A DNA stretch of 64,000 nucleotides, taken from assembly GCF_000801335.2 (NCBI RefSeq), contig NZ_JSEH01000001.1:306486-370485 (forward strand), in the 5' to 3' direction. The number at the start of each line of letters is the position of its first letter. Position 1 is the stretch's first letter. The DNA comes from Desulfovibrio sp. TomC. GTDB taxonomy: Bacteria > Desulfobacterota > Desulfovibrionia > Desulfovibrionales > Desulfovibrionaceae. Made by a program: the position numbers and the translations under genes. Shown here piece after piece: positions 34,117-42,160 of this stretch. The notes under the pieces were generated by a model. The model did not search any database. It saw only the letters and a list, made by a program, of their open reading frames with translations, and was not told where the DNA came from.

Positions 34117-36099
34117 ATGCGCATCACTATAGACGCCAGTTCCCTATCCTATCCCAAGCGCACCGGCATCGGCCGCTGTCTGGAATCCATCCTGCCCCAT
34201 CTGGCGTCTTTGGCCGCCGGCCGCGACGACATCACCCTGGTTTCGGGCCAGCCCATCGTCAATGCCACGGCCCTGGCCCTGCTGGAATCCGGCAGTCTGC
34301 ACGCCGCCACGGTCAACGTGCCCTCGCTCTATGGCTGGCAGCAGACCGGCATGGCCTGGCAGATCCGCCAAGCCCGGGCCGACGTCCACTACGCCCCGGA
34401 CGGCCTGCTGCCGCTGGGCTTTATTGGCCGGTCGGTCGGGGTGGTCAACGATATTTTATGGAAACGCCTGCCTAAGACCCTGCCCTGGCATATCCGGCTG
34501 GTTTTTGCCCTGCGCCAAAAGGCCAGTCTGGCGCGACTGACCATCCCGCTTTCGCTTTCAGCCTTTACCCGGCGCGAACTGTTGCGCCTCTACGGCCCCA
34601 TGGCCACCCGCACCCGGCCGACGGATCTTTGCGCCGTGGACCAGCACCGCTTCCGCCCGGCAACGGCTGACGACGCCCCGGCCCTGGCCGATTTTCGCGT
34701 CCGGCACGGTCTGCCCGAGAATTATATCGTGTGCGTCGGCAATCTCCTGCCGCACAAGAATCTGGCCGTGGCCTTGCAGGCCATGGCCCGGCTGCCGGAC
34801 GCTATTGCGCCAGTCCTGGCCGTGGTCGGCTACGGCGACGCGGCAACCCTGGCCGCTGCCGCGCCCCCGGAACTGGCTCCCGGGCGCGTGCGCTGCCTGG
34901 GCTACCTGTCCGACGAAGACGTGGCCCTGGCCTACCGGGCGGCATCGGTGTTTGTCTTCCCGTCGCGCTACGAAGGCTTTGGCCTGCCTATGCTCGAAGC
35001 CATGGCCAGCGGCACGCCGGTAGTCTACGCCGACGCCGCCTCGCTGCCGGAAGCGGCCGGCGTGGCCGGACTGATGTTTGCCCCGGACGACGCCGACGCC
35101 CTGGCTGTGTGCCTCACCCGGCTGGCCGGTGATGCTGCCTTGCGCTGCCGCCAGATTGCCCTGGGCCTGGACCGGGCCGCAGCCTTTTCCTGGGAGGCCT
35201 GCGCAGTGAGCGTCTACGAGGCCCTTATCGAGGCCTCGGGCCACAGCCCCAAACGGCCCAAGGTCAGCATCGTCACCCCGTCGTATAACCAGGCCGGTTA
35301 TCTGCCCCAGACCCTTCAGAGCGTGGCGGATCAGAAAGACGTTTGCGTCGAGCACATTGTTCTCGACGGCGGTTCCACTGACGCCACCCCCGACATCCTG
35401 CGCCGCTGGAACGACCGGCTGGCCTTCTGGCGCTCGGCCCCGGACGCCGGGCAGACCGCAGCCCTGGCCGAAGGCTTTGCCCGGGCCACAGGCGAGGTCA
35501 TGGGCTGGCTCAATTCCGATGATCATCTTTGGTCCGATGACGTCCTGGCGGCCGTGGCCGAAGCGTTTGCCCGTCATCCCGATGCGGTTATGGTCACTGG
35601 CGATACCGTCCTGACCGACGCCGACGGCCGTCCGGTCATGATCGACATGGTGCTGGCCCCCTCGGCCCGGCAGATGCGCCACACCATGGCCGTGGCCCAA
35701 CAGTCCACCTTTTTCCGCAAGGACGCCTATCTGGCTGCCGGCGGTATGGACACGGCCTTTTCCTACTGCATGGATTTCGATCTGTTCGAGCGCATAAGCC
35801 GCCAGGGACGGATCGTACGCATCCCCAAGGTCCTGGCGAGCTTCCGGCTCCACGAATCGGCCAAGACCGCCACCTGGCAGGACGTCTTTCGCCGCGATGT
35901 CCACACCTGTCAGCACCGCTACGGCCAGGGGCCGCTCCATGAACTGACCATCAAGCTCGTGACCATGGAGGTGCGCCTGGGTTCGGTCCTGGCCCAGCTC
36001 GGAGCCGTCATTACGGGGCGCAAGCTTCCGAGCCACGTCAACTGCCGCCTGGAACCCCTGCGCGCCTATGCCCGCAACAAGCACCGTCTGGCCGGATAA
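34117..36099 (+). CDS. Bifunctional GT4-GT2 glycosyltransferase fusion
   Basis: 660 residues with two complete glycosyltransferases in tandem. Residues 1-375 are a GT4 enzyme (ITIDASSLSYPKRTGIGR; GNLLPHKNLAVAL; SRYEGFGLPMLEAMASG). From residue 382 a GT2 domain follows (KVSIVTPSYNQAGYL; DGGSTDATPDIL; NSDDHLWSDD; YCMDFDLFERIS). The arrangement suggests two successive sugar additions by one polypeptide. ATG 34117 starts the GT4 domain directly. The next glycosyltransferase starts three bases after the stop. Confidence 0.9.
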   Translation: MRITIDASSLSYPKRTGIGRCLESILPHLASLAAGRDDITLVSGQPIVNATALALLESGSLHAATVNVPSLYGWQQTGMAWQIRQARADVHYAPDGLLPLGFIGRSVGVVNDILWKRLPKTLPWHIRLVFALRQKASLARLTIPLSLSAFTRRELLRLYGPMATRTRPTDLCAVDQHRFRPATADDAPALADFRVRHGLPENYIVCVGNLLPHKNLAVALQAMARLPDAIAPVLAVVGYGDAATLAAAAPPELAPGRVRCLGYLSDEDVALAYRAASVFVFPSRYEGFGLPMLEAMASGTPVVYADAASLPEAAGVAGLMFAPDDADALAVCLTRLAGDAALRCRQIALGLDRAAAFSWEACAVSVYEALIEASGHSPKRPKVSIVTPSYNQAGYLPQTLQSVADQKDVCVEHIVLDGGSTDATPDILRRWNDRLAFWRSAPDAGQTAALAEGFARATGEVMGWLNSDDHLWSDDVLAAVAEAFARHPDAVMVTGDTVLTDADGRPVMIDMVLAPSARQMRHTMAVAQQSTFFRKDAYLAAGGMDTAFSYCMDFDLFERISRQGRIVRIPKVLASFRLHESAKTATWQDVFRRDVHTCQHRYGQGPLHELTIKLVTMEVRLGSVLAQLGAVITGRKLPSHVNCRLEPLRAYARNKHRLAG

Positions 36100-36102
36100 A
36101 GC

Positions 36103-37200
36103 ATGCGCATCGCCATAAACGCCCGCACCCTGGCCTATCCGTCCGGCGGCCCCAAAGAATATCTCATCAGTCTGGTCCATGCCCTGCTGGCCCTGGATTC
36201 CGGCCACGAACTGGTGCTCTATTACCCCGACGCCCGCCACCTGGGCACATTTCCCGGGACCACGGAACTCGTGCTGCCGGTGGGCAACCGTCTGGCCTAT
36301 GACTGGCTGGCCCTGCCGTTGGCCCTTCGCCGCCGGCCGTGCGACGTGGCCCTTTTCCCCTCGTCCAACATGCCGCCCGGCATCCCCTGCCCGGCTGTGG
36401 TCACCATGCTGGACCTCGGTTATTTCCACCCCACGCTTCGCATGTACCGGTCGGCGGATACCGCCTACATGCGTCTGGCCATCCGCTACAGCGCCCGGCG
36501 CGCCAAGCGGCTGCTGGCCATCTCCGAGTACACCCGCCGCGACGTGCTGCGCCTGACCAAGGCCCGGCCCGAACAGGTGCTCACCACCCATCTGGCCTGC
36601 GACCCCCTCTACAAAACGCCGGTGGACGCCGCTGCTCTGGCTGCCTTTCGCCGCAGCCGGGGGCTTGAACGCGAGTTCATTCTCTACAGCGGCAACATCT
36701 CGCCGCGCAAAAATCTGCCCACCCTGCTCGCCGCCTACGCCCGCATGGCCGATCTCGTCCCCTGCGATCTGGTCCTGACCGGCGGTCTGGCCTGGAGCGA
36801 GGATTTCGACGTCCTGGTGCGCGAGGCCGGCCTGACCGAGCGGGTGCGCCGGCTGGGCCATGTGCCCAGGCACGAAATGCCGCTTTTATATCGCAGCGCC
36901 AGCGCCCTGGCCTTCCCCTCGCTCTTTGAGGGCTTTGGCCTGCCCATCCTGGAGGCTCAGGCCTGCGGCCTGCCCGTGGCCTGCGCCGATGCCGCCTCCC
37001 TGCCGGAAGTGGCCGGCCAAGGGGCGCTGTTGGTCGATCCGACGTCTGTGGACGCCTGGATCGTGGCGCTCACCCGCATCGTTACGGACGATGCACTGCG
37101 CCGGGCGCTTGTCCAAGCAGGCAGGGCCAACGAAGCCCGCTTCACCTGGGAGCGCACTGCCCGTCAGACCCTCGACGCCCTGGTCGCCGCCGCCGGTTGA
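36103..37200 (+). CDS. GT4-family glycosyltransferase
   Basis: A 365-residue GT-B enzyme similar in build to the N-terminal half of its upstream neighbour: MRIAINARTLAYPSGGPKEY, SGNISPRKNLPTLL and SLFEGFGLPILEAQACG. DISEYTRRD-like residues (LAISEYTRRDVLRL) form the usual hinge helix. It completes the plus-strand arm of the polysaccharide locus. It is cytoplasmic or peripheral, with no membrane segment. The donor sugar cannot be assigned. Confidence 0.9.
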   Translation: MRIAINARTLAYPSGGPKEYLISLVHALLALDSGHELVLYYPDARHLGTFPGTTELVLPVGNRLAYDWLALPLALRRRPCDVALFPSSNMPPGIPCPAVVTMLDLGYFHPTLRMYRSADTAYMRLAIRYSARRAKRLLAISEYTRRDVLRLTKARPEQVLTTHLACDPLYKTPVDAAALAAFRRSRGLEREFILYSGNISPRKNLPTLLAAYARMADLVPCDLVLTGGLAWSEDFDVLVREAGLTERVRRLGHVPRHEMPLLYRSASALAFPSLFEGFGLPILEAQACGLPVACADAASLPEVAGQGALLVDPTSVDAWIVALTRIVTDDALRRALVQAGRANEARFTWERTARQTLDALVAAAG

Positions 37201-37340
37201 GGCGACCGGGTTGCAAGTGTCCGGGTACCGGTTGCGGGCCTTTTTGGTTTACGGTATGAACAGTATCGAAATACGTCCGTTTTCCAGGCCGCAGCGTCGG
37301 TCACGTTCCATAGTCGACTTGAGAAAAAGGAGAAATAGCC

Positions 37341-39035
37341 ATGAGCAAGAAACGCATTGTCGTCATCGGCGGCACGGCTGCCGGTCCCAAAGCTGCGGCC
37401 CGGGCCAAACGCCTGGACCAGTCGGCCGAGGTCACGCTGCTGCAAAAGGCCCCGGAACTGTCCATGGCCTCTTGCGGTTATCCCTATTACGTGGCCGGCA
37501 GCGTCGGGCAACGCGACATGCTCCTCGCCACCCCGGCCGGCGTTGTCCGCGATCCGGCCTTTTTCGCCGGGGCCAAGGGCGTAGCCGCCCTGGTCGGCAC
37601 GGAAGTCACCGCCATCGATCGCGCTGCCCGCACCGTCGCCTGGAAGCGCGCCGCCACCGGCGAGACCGGACATCTGCCCTATGACAAGCTTATCCTGACC
37701 ACCGGGTCGGTGCCCAAAGTACCGCCTATTCCTGGCCGGGAGTTGGCCGGGGTGACCACTCTGTCGAGTCTGGCCGACGCTGACGGACTGCGGGCCATTG
37801 CAGCTGCCTCCAAGGGCGGGCAGGCCGTGATTGTCGGCGGCGGGTTGATCGGCATGGAAACCTGCGAAGCATTGGTTGCGGCCGGCATGGCTGTCACCGT
37901 GGTCGAGGCCCTGCCCCATATCTTGAGCTTTCTCGATCCCGAACTGGCGCTGTTGGTGGAAAAGCACGCCCGGGCCAAAGGTGCCACCATTGTCACCGGC
38001 GTTGGCATAAGCGGAATCCTCGGCCAAGACGGCAAGGTCACGGGCGTGCGCCTGGCCGATGGCCGGGAGCTGCCGTGCTCGCTGGTGGTCATGGCCATTG
38101 GCGTCGCCCCCAACGTGGCCTTGGCCAAGGCGGCCGGCCTGACCATTGGCGCAACCGGCGGCATTGCCGTCGACGTCCACATGCGCACCTCCGACCCGGA
38201 CATCTACGCTGCCGGCGACTGCGTGGAAGTCCAAAATCGCCTCACCGGCAAGCCCATGCTGGCTCCTTATGGCGATCTGGCCAACCTCGAAGGCCGGGTG
38301 GCCGGGGAAAACGCGGTGCTTGGCGACAAGGCGACCTTTCCCGGAACCATCGGCAGCGGCATCTGCAAGGTATTTGATTTTGCCGCCGCCTCGACCGGCC
38401 TGTCCGAACGCCGGGCCAAAGAAGCCGGATTTGAAGTGGTGACGGCCGTCAATGCCAGCCCGGATATTCCGGGTTTCATGGGAGCTAAGCCCATTGTTTC
38501 CAAAATCGTGGCCGAGGCCGGCACCGGGCGCATTCTCGGTTTTGCCTGCGTCGGGGCTGGCAACGTCAACCGGCAGGCGGCGGAAATGGCCATGGCCATC
38601 CTGGGCGGCCTCACCGTCGATGCCGTGGCCATGGCCGATCTGCCCTATGCCCCGCCCTATTCCCTGGCCATTGACCACGCCATCGCCACGGCGCACATCG
38701 TCCAGAACAAGATGCGGGGGCTCATGCAGGGGCAGTCGAGCGTTGCGGTCAAGGCCCGGCTCGACGCCGGCGAGACGCCGTTTTTGCTCGACGTTCGCGG
38801 CCCCAAGGAATTCGAGGAGATGCGTCTGGGCCTGGGCGAGACGCTTTTGCCGCTGGGGCAACTGCGAAAGCGCCTGGGAGAGCTGCCGGCCGACAAGAAC
38901 ACACCCATTGTGACTTACTGCAAGGTGTCCATGCGCGGCTACGAGGCCGAAAGCGTCCTGGAAGCGGCCGGTTACACCAACGTAACGGTCATGGAAGGCG
39001 GGCTGGTGGCCTGGCCGTTTGGCCTGGAGAAGTAA
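37341..39035 (+). CDS. FAD-dependent CoA-disulfide/persulfide reductase with rhodanese domain
   Basis: 564 residues. FAD site VVIGGTAAGPKAAARAKR, catalytic LSMASCGYPYYV (Cys44 region), NAD(P)H site VIVGGGLIGMETCEAL, second FAD block DIYAAGDCVEV, dimerisation domain to about 445, then a rhodanese domain with VTYCKVSMRGYE. The fusion matches CoA-disulfide reductases and NADH-dependent persulfide reductases (Npsr), which reduce CoA persulfide or polysulfide sulfur. That suits a sulfur-metabolising anaerobe. AGGAG precedes ATG 37341. It is monocistronic with its own terminator. Confidence 0.9.
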   Translation: MSKKRIVVIGGTAAGPKAAARAKRLDQSAEVTLLQKAPELSMASCGYPYYVAGSVGQRDMLLATPAGVVRDPAFFAGAKGVAALVGTEVTAIDRAARTVAWKRAATGETGHLPYDKLILTTGSVPKVPPIPGRELAGVTTLSSLADADGLRAIAAASKGGQAVIVGGGLIGMETCEALVAAGMAVTVVEALPHILSFLDPELALLVEKHARAKGATIVTGVGISGILGQDGKVTGVRLADGRELPCSLVVMAIGVAPNVALAKAAGLTIGATGGIAVDVHMRTSDPDIYAAGDCVEVQNRLTGKPMLAPYGDLANLEGRVAGENAVLGDKATFPGTIGSGICKVFDFAAASTGLSERRAKEAGFEVVTAVNASPDIPGFMGAKPIVSKIVAEAGTGRILGFACVGAGNVNRQAAEMAMAILGGLTVDAVAMADLPYAPPYSLAIDHAIATAHIVQNKMRGLMQGQSSVAVKARLDAGETPFLLDVRGPKEFEEMRLGLGETLLPLGQLRKRLGELPADKNTPIVTYCKVSMRGYEAESVLEAAGYTNVTVMEGGLVAWPFGLEK

Positions 39036-39052
39036 CAGCTATATTTTTTATC

Positions 39053-39089
39053 AAGCGCGGTTGCCTATGGTACGTCGGCAACCGCGTTT
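39053..39089 (+). terminator. Hairpin after the FAD/rhodanese reductase
   Basis: AAGCGCGGTTGCC (39053-39065) pairs with GGCAACCGCGTTT (39077-39089), with one G-T pair and an 11-base loop, 18 bases past the stop. It marks the edge between normal GC-rich sequence and the AT-rich island. Confidence 0.75.
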
Positions 39090-39217
39090 GAAATTGACCA
39101 AAAATGAAGCAAAGTTATACGCCACAACACAGGGACAGAAATGCAACAGTGTAAAACCATTAACTTATTAACCACGAAAACCAGACACAAACATCCAACT
39201 ATTATTAAAATGCTCTA

Positions 39218-39961
39218 CTAGGTATTTTGCTGAACCTTGTCTCTAATTTTCAAAGCAAAAGTTGCAGTATCATCATTTTTGCACCGCTTATTCTCTGCCG
39301 TTTTTTTGATTACACATTCTATCTTCGCTCTTTGAACATCAGTTAATATGGTATTATTCTCTCTCAGATCAAGCATAACGATTTGATTGATCGCCATCAG
39401 CAGTCTATAAACAGTCTTTAACCGAAAATTACGCAAATCGTCTTGCGATACAATATTATCGAGTAAATTTAGTACACCGTCAACTGCATGAATCTGGGGT
39501 CTAACATGCAAAGCACATGCGGCTCCAAATGCCAGAGCCTGATCATCTGTGTTTTCTAAGCCAGAAAAAAGAAAGTCAATCGAGGCAAGCCCTTTTGCTT
39601 TACTTTTCAATAAGGATGCTAACTTATCTAGCTCTTTTGTTTCGGCATTTGGGTTAAACCGTGAACATGTCTTCAAATAATCATCTTCCATGCCAATATA
39701 TATTGATTTAAACTTATCAAGTTCTTGTTTTGTTGCATCGACAGTCTCCTTTAACTCTCGAAATTTCGCTTCAAAATCGCCAAATTTTATACTTTCAAAA
39801 CATTTTTGGACCCAAGGGGATATCCACCGAGAGACCCAAGGCAAGATAGCAACACACAATAAAACAAGACTTATCATGTCTAGCTTGAATAAATTATAGA
39901 CATGCAATGTTACTAAAACCATACAAGCCAGAGAGAAAAATATTTTTATTTCCTTTGACAT
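39218..39961 (-). CDS. Unknown AT-rich membrane/coiled-coil protein
   Basis: I do not recognise this 247-residue protein. Two hydrophobic segments lie near the N-terminus (about 7-24 and 27-47), followed by a charged coiled-coil-like stretch (AKFRELKETVDATKQELDKF). The rest is a helical domain with LLDNIVSQDDLRNFRLK and a basic tail. AAGGGG lies eight bases before ATG 39961. Codon use and base composition differ sharply from every neighbour (Asn, Lys and Ile rich, A/T third positions), pointing to recent transfer. It is alone in its island with no recombinase or partner gene. Confidence 0.75.
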   Translation of the reverse strand: MSKEIKIFFSLACMVLVTLHVYNLFKLDMISLVLLCVAILPWVSRWISPWVQKCFESIKFGDFEAKFRELKETVDATKQELDKFKSIYIGMEDDYLKTCSRFNPNAETKELDKLASLLKSKAKGLASIDFLFSGLENTDDQALAFGAACALHVRPQIHAVDGVLNLLDNIVSQDDLRNFRLKTVYRLLMAINQIVMLDLRENNTILTDVQRAKIECVIKKTAENKRCKNDDTATFALKIRDKVQQNT

Positions 39962-40331
39962 TCCATGAACCCCTTTTCAAAATCGACTATGCAATCATTG
40001 TATTCGATATCAATACTAATCCAACAAATAAATAGCATCAACATTCAAATCAATATATATAGAAAACAATTTTTATACTACCACAATACATTTTCAATAA
40101 TCTCAACACTAGGACCGAGTAATCATGCTATGCAAAACACGGGCAGCCAAAACGATTTCTTCAAATATTTCATACCTATTAAAACATCACATTAGATTAC
40201 GAGAAGCGACGCAAATCCATTGCGACCGCTACTGAGGCGTAAGGAACTTTTTCCCTGTGACCTGATGAGAAAATCTATCACAAACTTCCAAACAACTACA
40301 ATCGGAAACATCACTTTTCCGGAGCCGCGCC
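39962..40331. other. AT-rich intergenic stretch
   Basis: 370 bases of low-GC sequence upstream of the unknown gene and before yjbQ. The plus-strand 76-codon frame at 39965 is composed of Ile/Asn-rich low-complexity translation and is not credible. The 40196-40331 portion returns gradually to the genomic composition. I see no RNA gene, repeat or attachment site that can be defended. Confidence 0.6.
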
Positions 40332-40748
40332 ATGAAAAGCTATCGCAAGGAACTGTGGTTCAATGTCCCGTCGCGTCGCGGGTTTGTGAACATCACCCAG
40401 GAGGTGCAGGACGCAATTGACGCTTCCGGCATCGCGGAAGGCCTGTGTCTGGTCAACGCCATGCACATCACCGCCTCGGTGTTTATAAACGACGACGAAT
40501 CCGGCCTGCACCACGACTACGAGGTCTGGCTGGAAAAGCTCGCCCCCCACGAGCCGGTCTCCGGCTATCGCCACAACGTCGGCGAGGATAATGCCGACGC
40601 CCACATGAAGCGCCAGATCATGGGCCGGGAAGTCGTCGTAGCCGTGACCGAAGGCCGCCTCGACTTCGGTACCTGGGAACGCATTTTTTACGGCGAGTTC
40701 GACGGCCGACGCAAAAAACGGGTACTGGTCAAGATCATCGGCGAGTAG
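40332..40748 (+). CDS. yjbQ: YjbQ/UPF0047 family protein (secondary thiamine-phosphate synthase enzyme)
   Basis: A 138-residue protein of the YjbQ family: [29 protein letters not shown] and the conserved [16 protein letters not shown] near the end. Some members can complement thiamine-phosphate synthase mutants weakly; the physiological role is unsettled. CGGAG precedes ATG 40332. It is the first normal-composition gene after the AT-rich island. Confidence 0.92.
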   Translation: MKSYRKELWFNVPSRRGFVNITQEVQDAIDASGIAEGLCLVNAMHITASVFINDDESGLHHDYEVWLEKLAPHEPVSGYRHNVGEDNADAHMKRQIMGREVVVAVTEGRLDFGTWERIFYGEFDGRRKKRVLVKIIGE

Positions 40749-40918
40749 TTGTCTGATGTGGTCTGCCCGGCGACGGCCGGCAAGTGACGCTGCGCCGGCT
40801 TGTCCAATGCGGCAACAGGCAGTATGGTCAGGAAACATCGTTTACTCTCTGACCTGGGCTGCGGCAGCGCTGAAGCCTGCCTCGACCAAGACGCCGCACC
40901 GCCCGAAGGAACAGGCAA

Positions 40919-42079
40919 ATGCCCTTTTCCGATATCCCCACGGAACGCTTGCTCCGCTTTCGCGAACTGCTTGGCCTCTCGGATCTGTCGGAAAACCCGC
41001 TGGCCCGCTGGGCCGAGGTCCTGGGGGCGACGCCTGACGACTTTGCCGACCGCATCCAGGGGTTCGTTAAGGAAGCGCCGCAGTTGCGCATCATCCAGGA
41101 CAATCTGCCGGACCCGGCCAAGTTGCGGCGCAACTGGGCCGAATGGTTTGCCGGGCTTTTCCGCCAGGGCCTTGGCGAGGAACTCCTCACCCGGCTGTGG
41201 CGCAGCGGCCAGGCCCATGTGGCCTACAACGTGGACCACCGGCTGATCAGCATGGCCTATGCCCTGGCTCGGGCCTACCTGCACGAAAGGGTCGCGGCCA
41301 GCCTGCCTGCAGCCGACGCGCCCGGGGCGCTGCGCTCCATTGACGCCTTGATCGATTTCAGCCTGCTGGTCGAAACCGACGCCTATGTGACCTTCGCCAC
41401 CCGGTGCGAACTGGATGTCATCCAGGGCATCGCCCATCAGGTGCGAAACCCCATCGCAGTCATCGGCGGCCAGGCCAGACGGCTTCTCCGTCTGCGCGGC
41501 CAGGACGCCGACGTGGCCGAAGCGGCGCAAATCGTGCTGGAGGAAGCCGGCCGGCTGGACGCCCTGGCCCGCTCCGTGACCCGGTACATGGACGTGACCG
41601 ACCGCGAGCCGGTCACCGAGGCCACGATGCTGACGCCGATCCTGCACACGGTCCTGGCCCGGATTGCCGCCCTGCCCGACCGGCCCAAGGCCGTTCTTAA
41701 CGTGGCCGTCGCGCCCGAGGCCGACCGGCTGGCCGTGGCCCCGGCCGACCTCGACGCCCTGCTCACCGCCCTGCTCGACAACGCGGTGCGCTACGCCGCG
41801 CCCGGCGACCCGCGCGTGACCGTTCGCTGCCAGCCAAGCGAAGGTCGCCCGGGATTTGCCAAACTGACCATCGACAACACCGGCCAGACGCTCAGCGCCG
41901 AAGAACTGACCCGGATTTTCAGCCCCTTTCACTCCACCGATCCCATGGCCACGGGCATGGGACTGGCCATGGCCAAGGCCATCACCCGCAAGTATTCCGG
42001 CGGCATCGCCATGGGACTGCTGTCCGGGGGAACGCGGTGCGTCGTGACCCTGCCCCAGGCCCCGGCCGCCACGGCCTGA
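40919..42079 (+). CDS. Globin-coupled sensor histidine kinase
   Basis: 386 residues, no membrane segment. The N-terminal ~150 residues resemble a protoglobin/globin-coupled-sensor domain, with HVAYNVDH after a Trp-rich helix; His100 lies in the RxxxxHxxxxV context of the heme-proximal ligand. A HisKA dimerisation helix follows (GIAHQVRNPIAVIGGQ, phosphoacceptor His173), then a HATPase domain with LLDNAVRYAA (N box), IDNTG and GMGLAMAKAI. It probably senses O2, NO or CO through heme. No response regulator is adjacent. AAGGA lies nine bases before the ATG. Confidence 0.78.
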   Translation: MPFSDIPTERLLRFRELLGLSDLSENPLARWAEVLGATPDDFADRIQGFVKEAPQLRIIQDNLPDPAKLRRNWAEWFAGLFRQGLGEELLTRLWRSGQAHVAYNVDHRLISMAYALARAYLHERVAASLPAADAPGALRSIDALIDFSLLVETDAYVTFATRCELDVIQGIAHQVRNPIAVIGGQARRLLRLRGQDADVAEAAQIVLEEAGRLDALARSVTRYMDVTDREPVTEATMLTPILHTVLARIAALPDRPKAVLNVAVAPEADRLAVAPADLDALLTALLDNAVRYAAPGDPRVTVRCQPSEGRPGFAKLTIDNTGQTLSAEELTRIFSPFHSTDPMATGMGLAMAKAITRKYSGGIAMGLLSGGTRCVVTLPQAPAATA

Positions 42080-42120
42080 GGCCGACCACCGGGCCTGATC
42101 GTCTTCGCCGGTCTTGCTCT

Positions 42121-42153
42121 CGCCCCGGGCCAAGCGGCGTTTTGCCCGGGGCG
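42121..42153. terminator. Hairpin between convergent kinase and pyruvate decarboxylase genes
   Basis: CGCCCCGGGC (42121-42130) pairs perfectly with GCCCGGGGCG (42144-42153) around a 13-base loop. It sits 41 bases after the kinase stop and 7 bases past the pdc stop on the other strand. No long T-run. Confidence 0.7.
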
Positions 42154-42160
42154 CTCCAGC

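Noticed and set aside
39965..40195. 76-codon plus-strand frame in the AT-rich island
   Set aside because: The translation is Ile/Asn/Ser low-complexity, no ribosome-binding site is present, and such frames arise by chance in AT-rich DNA.
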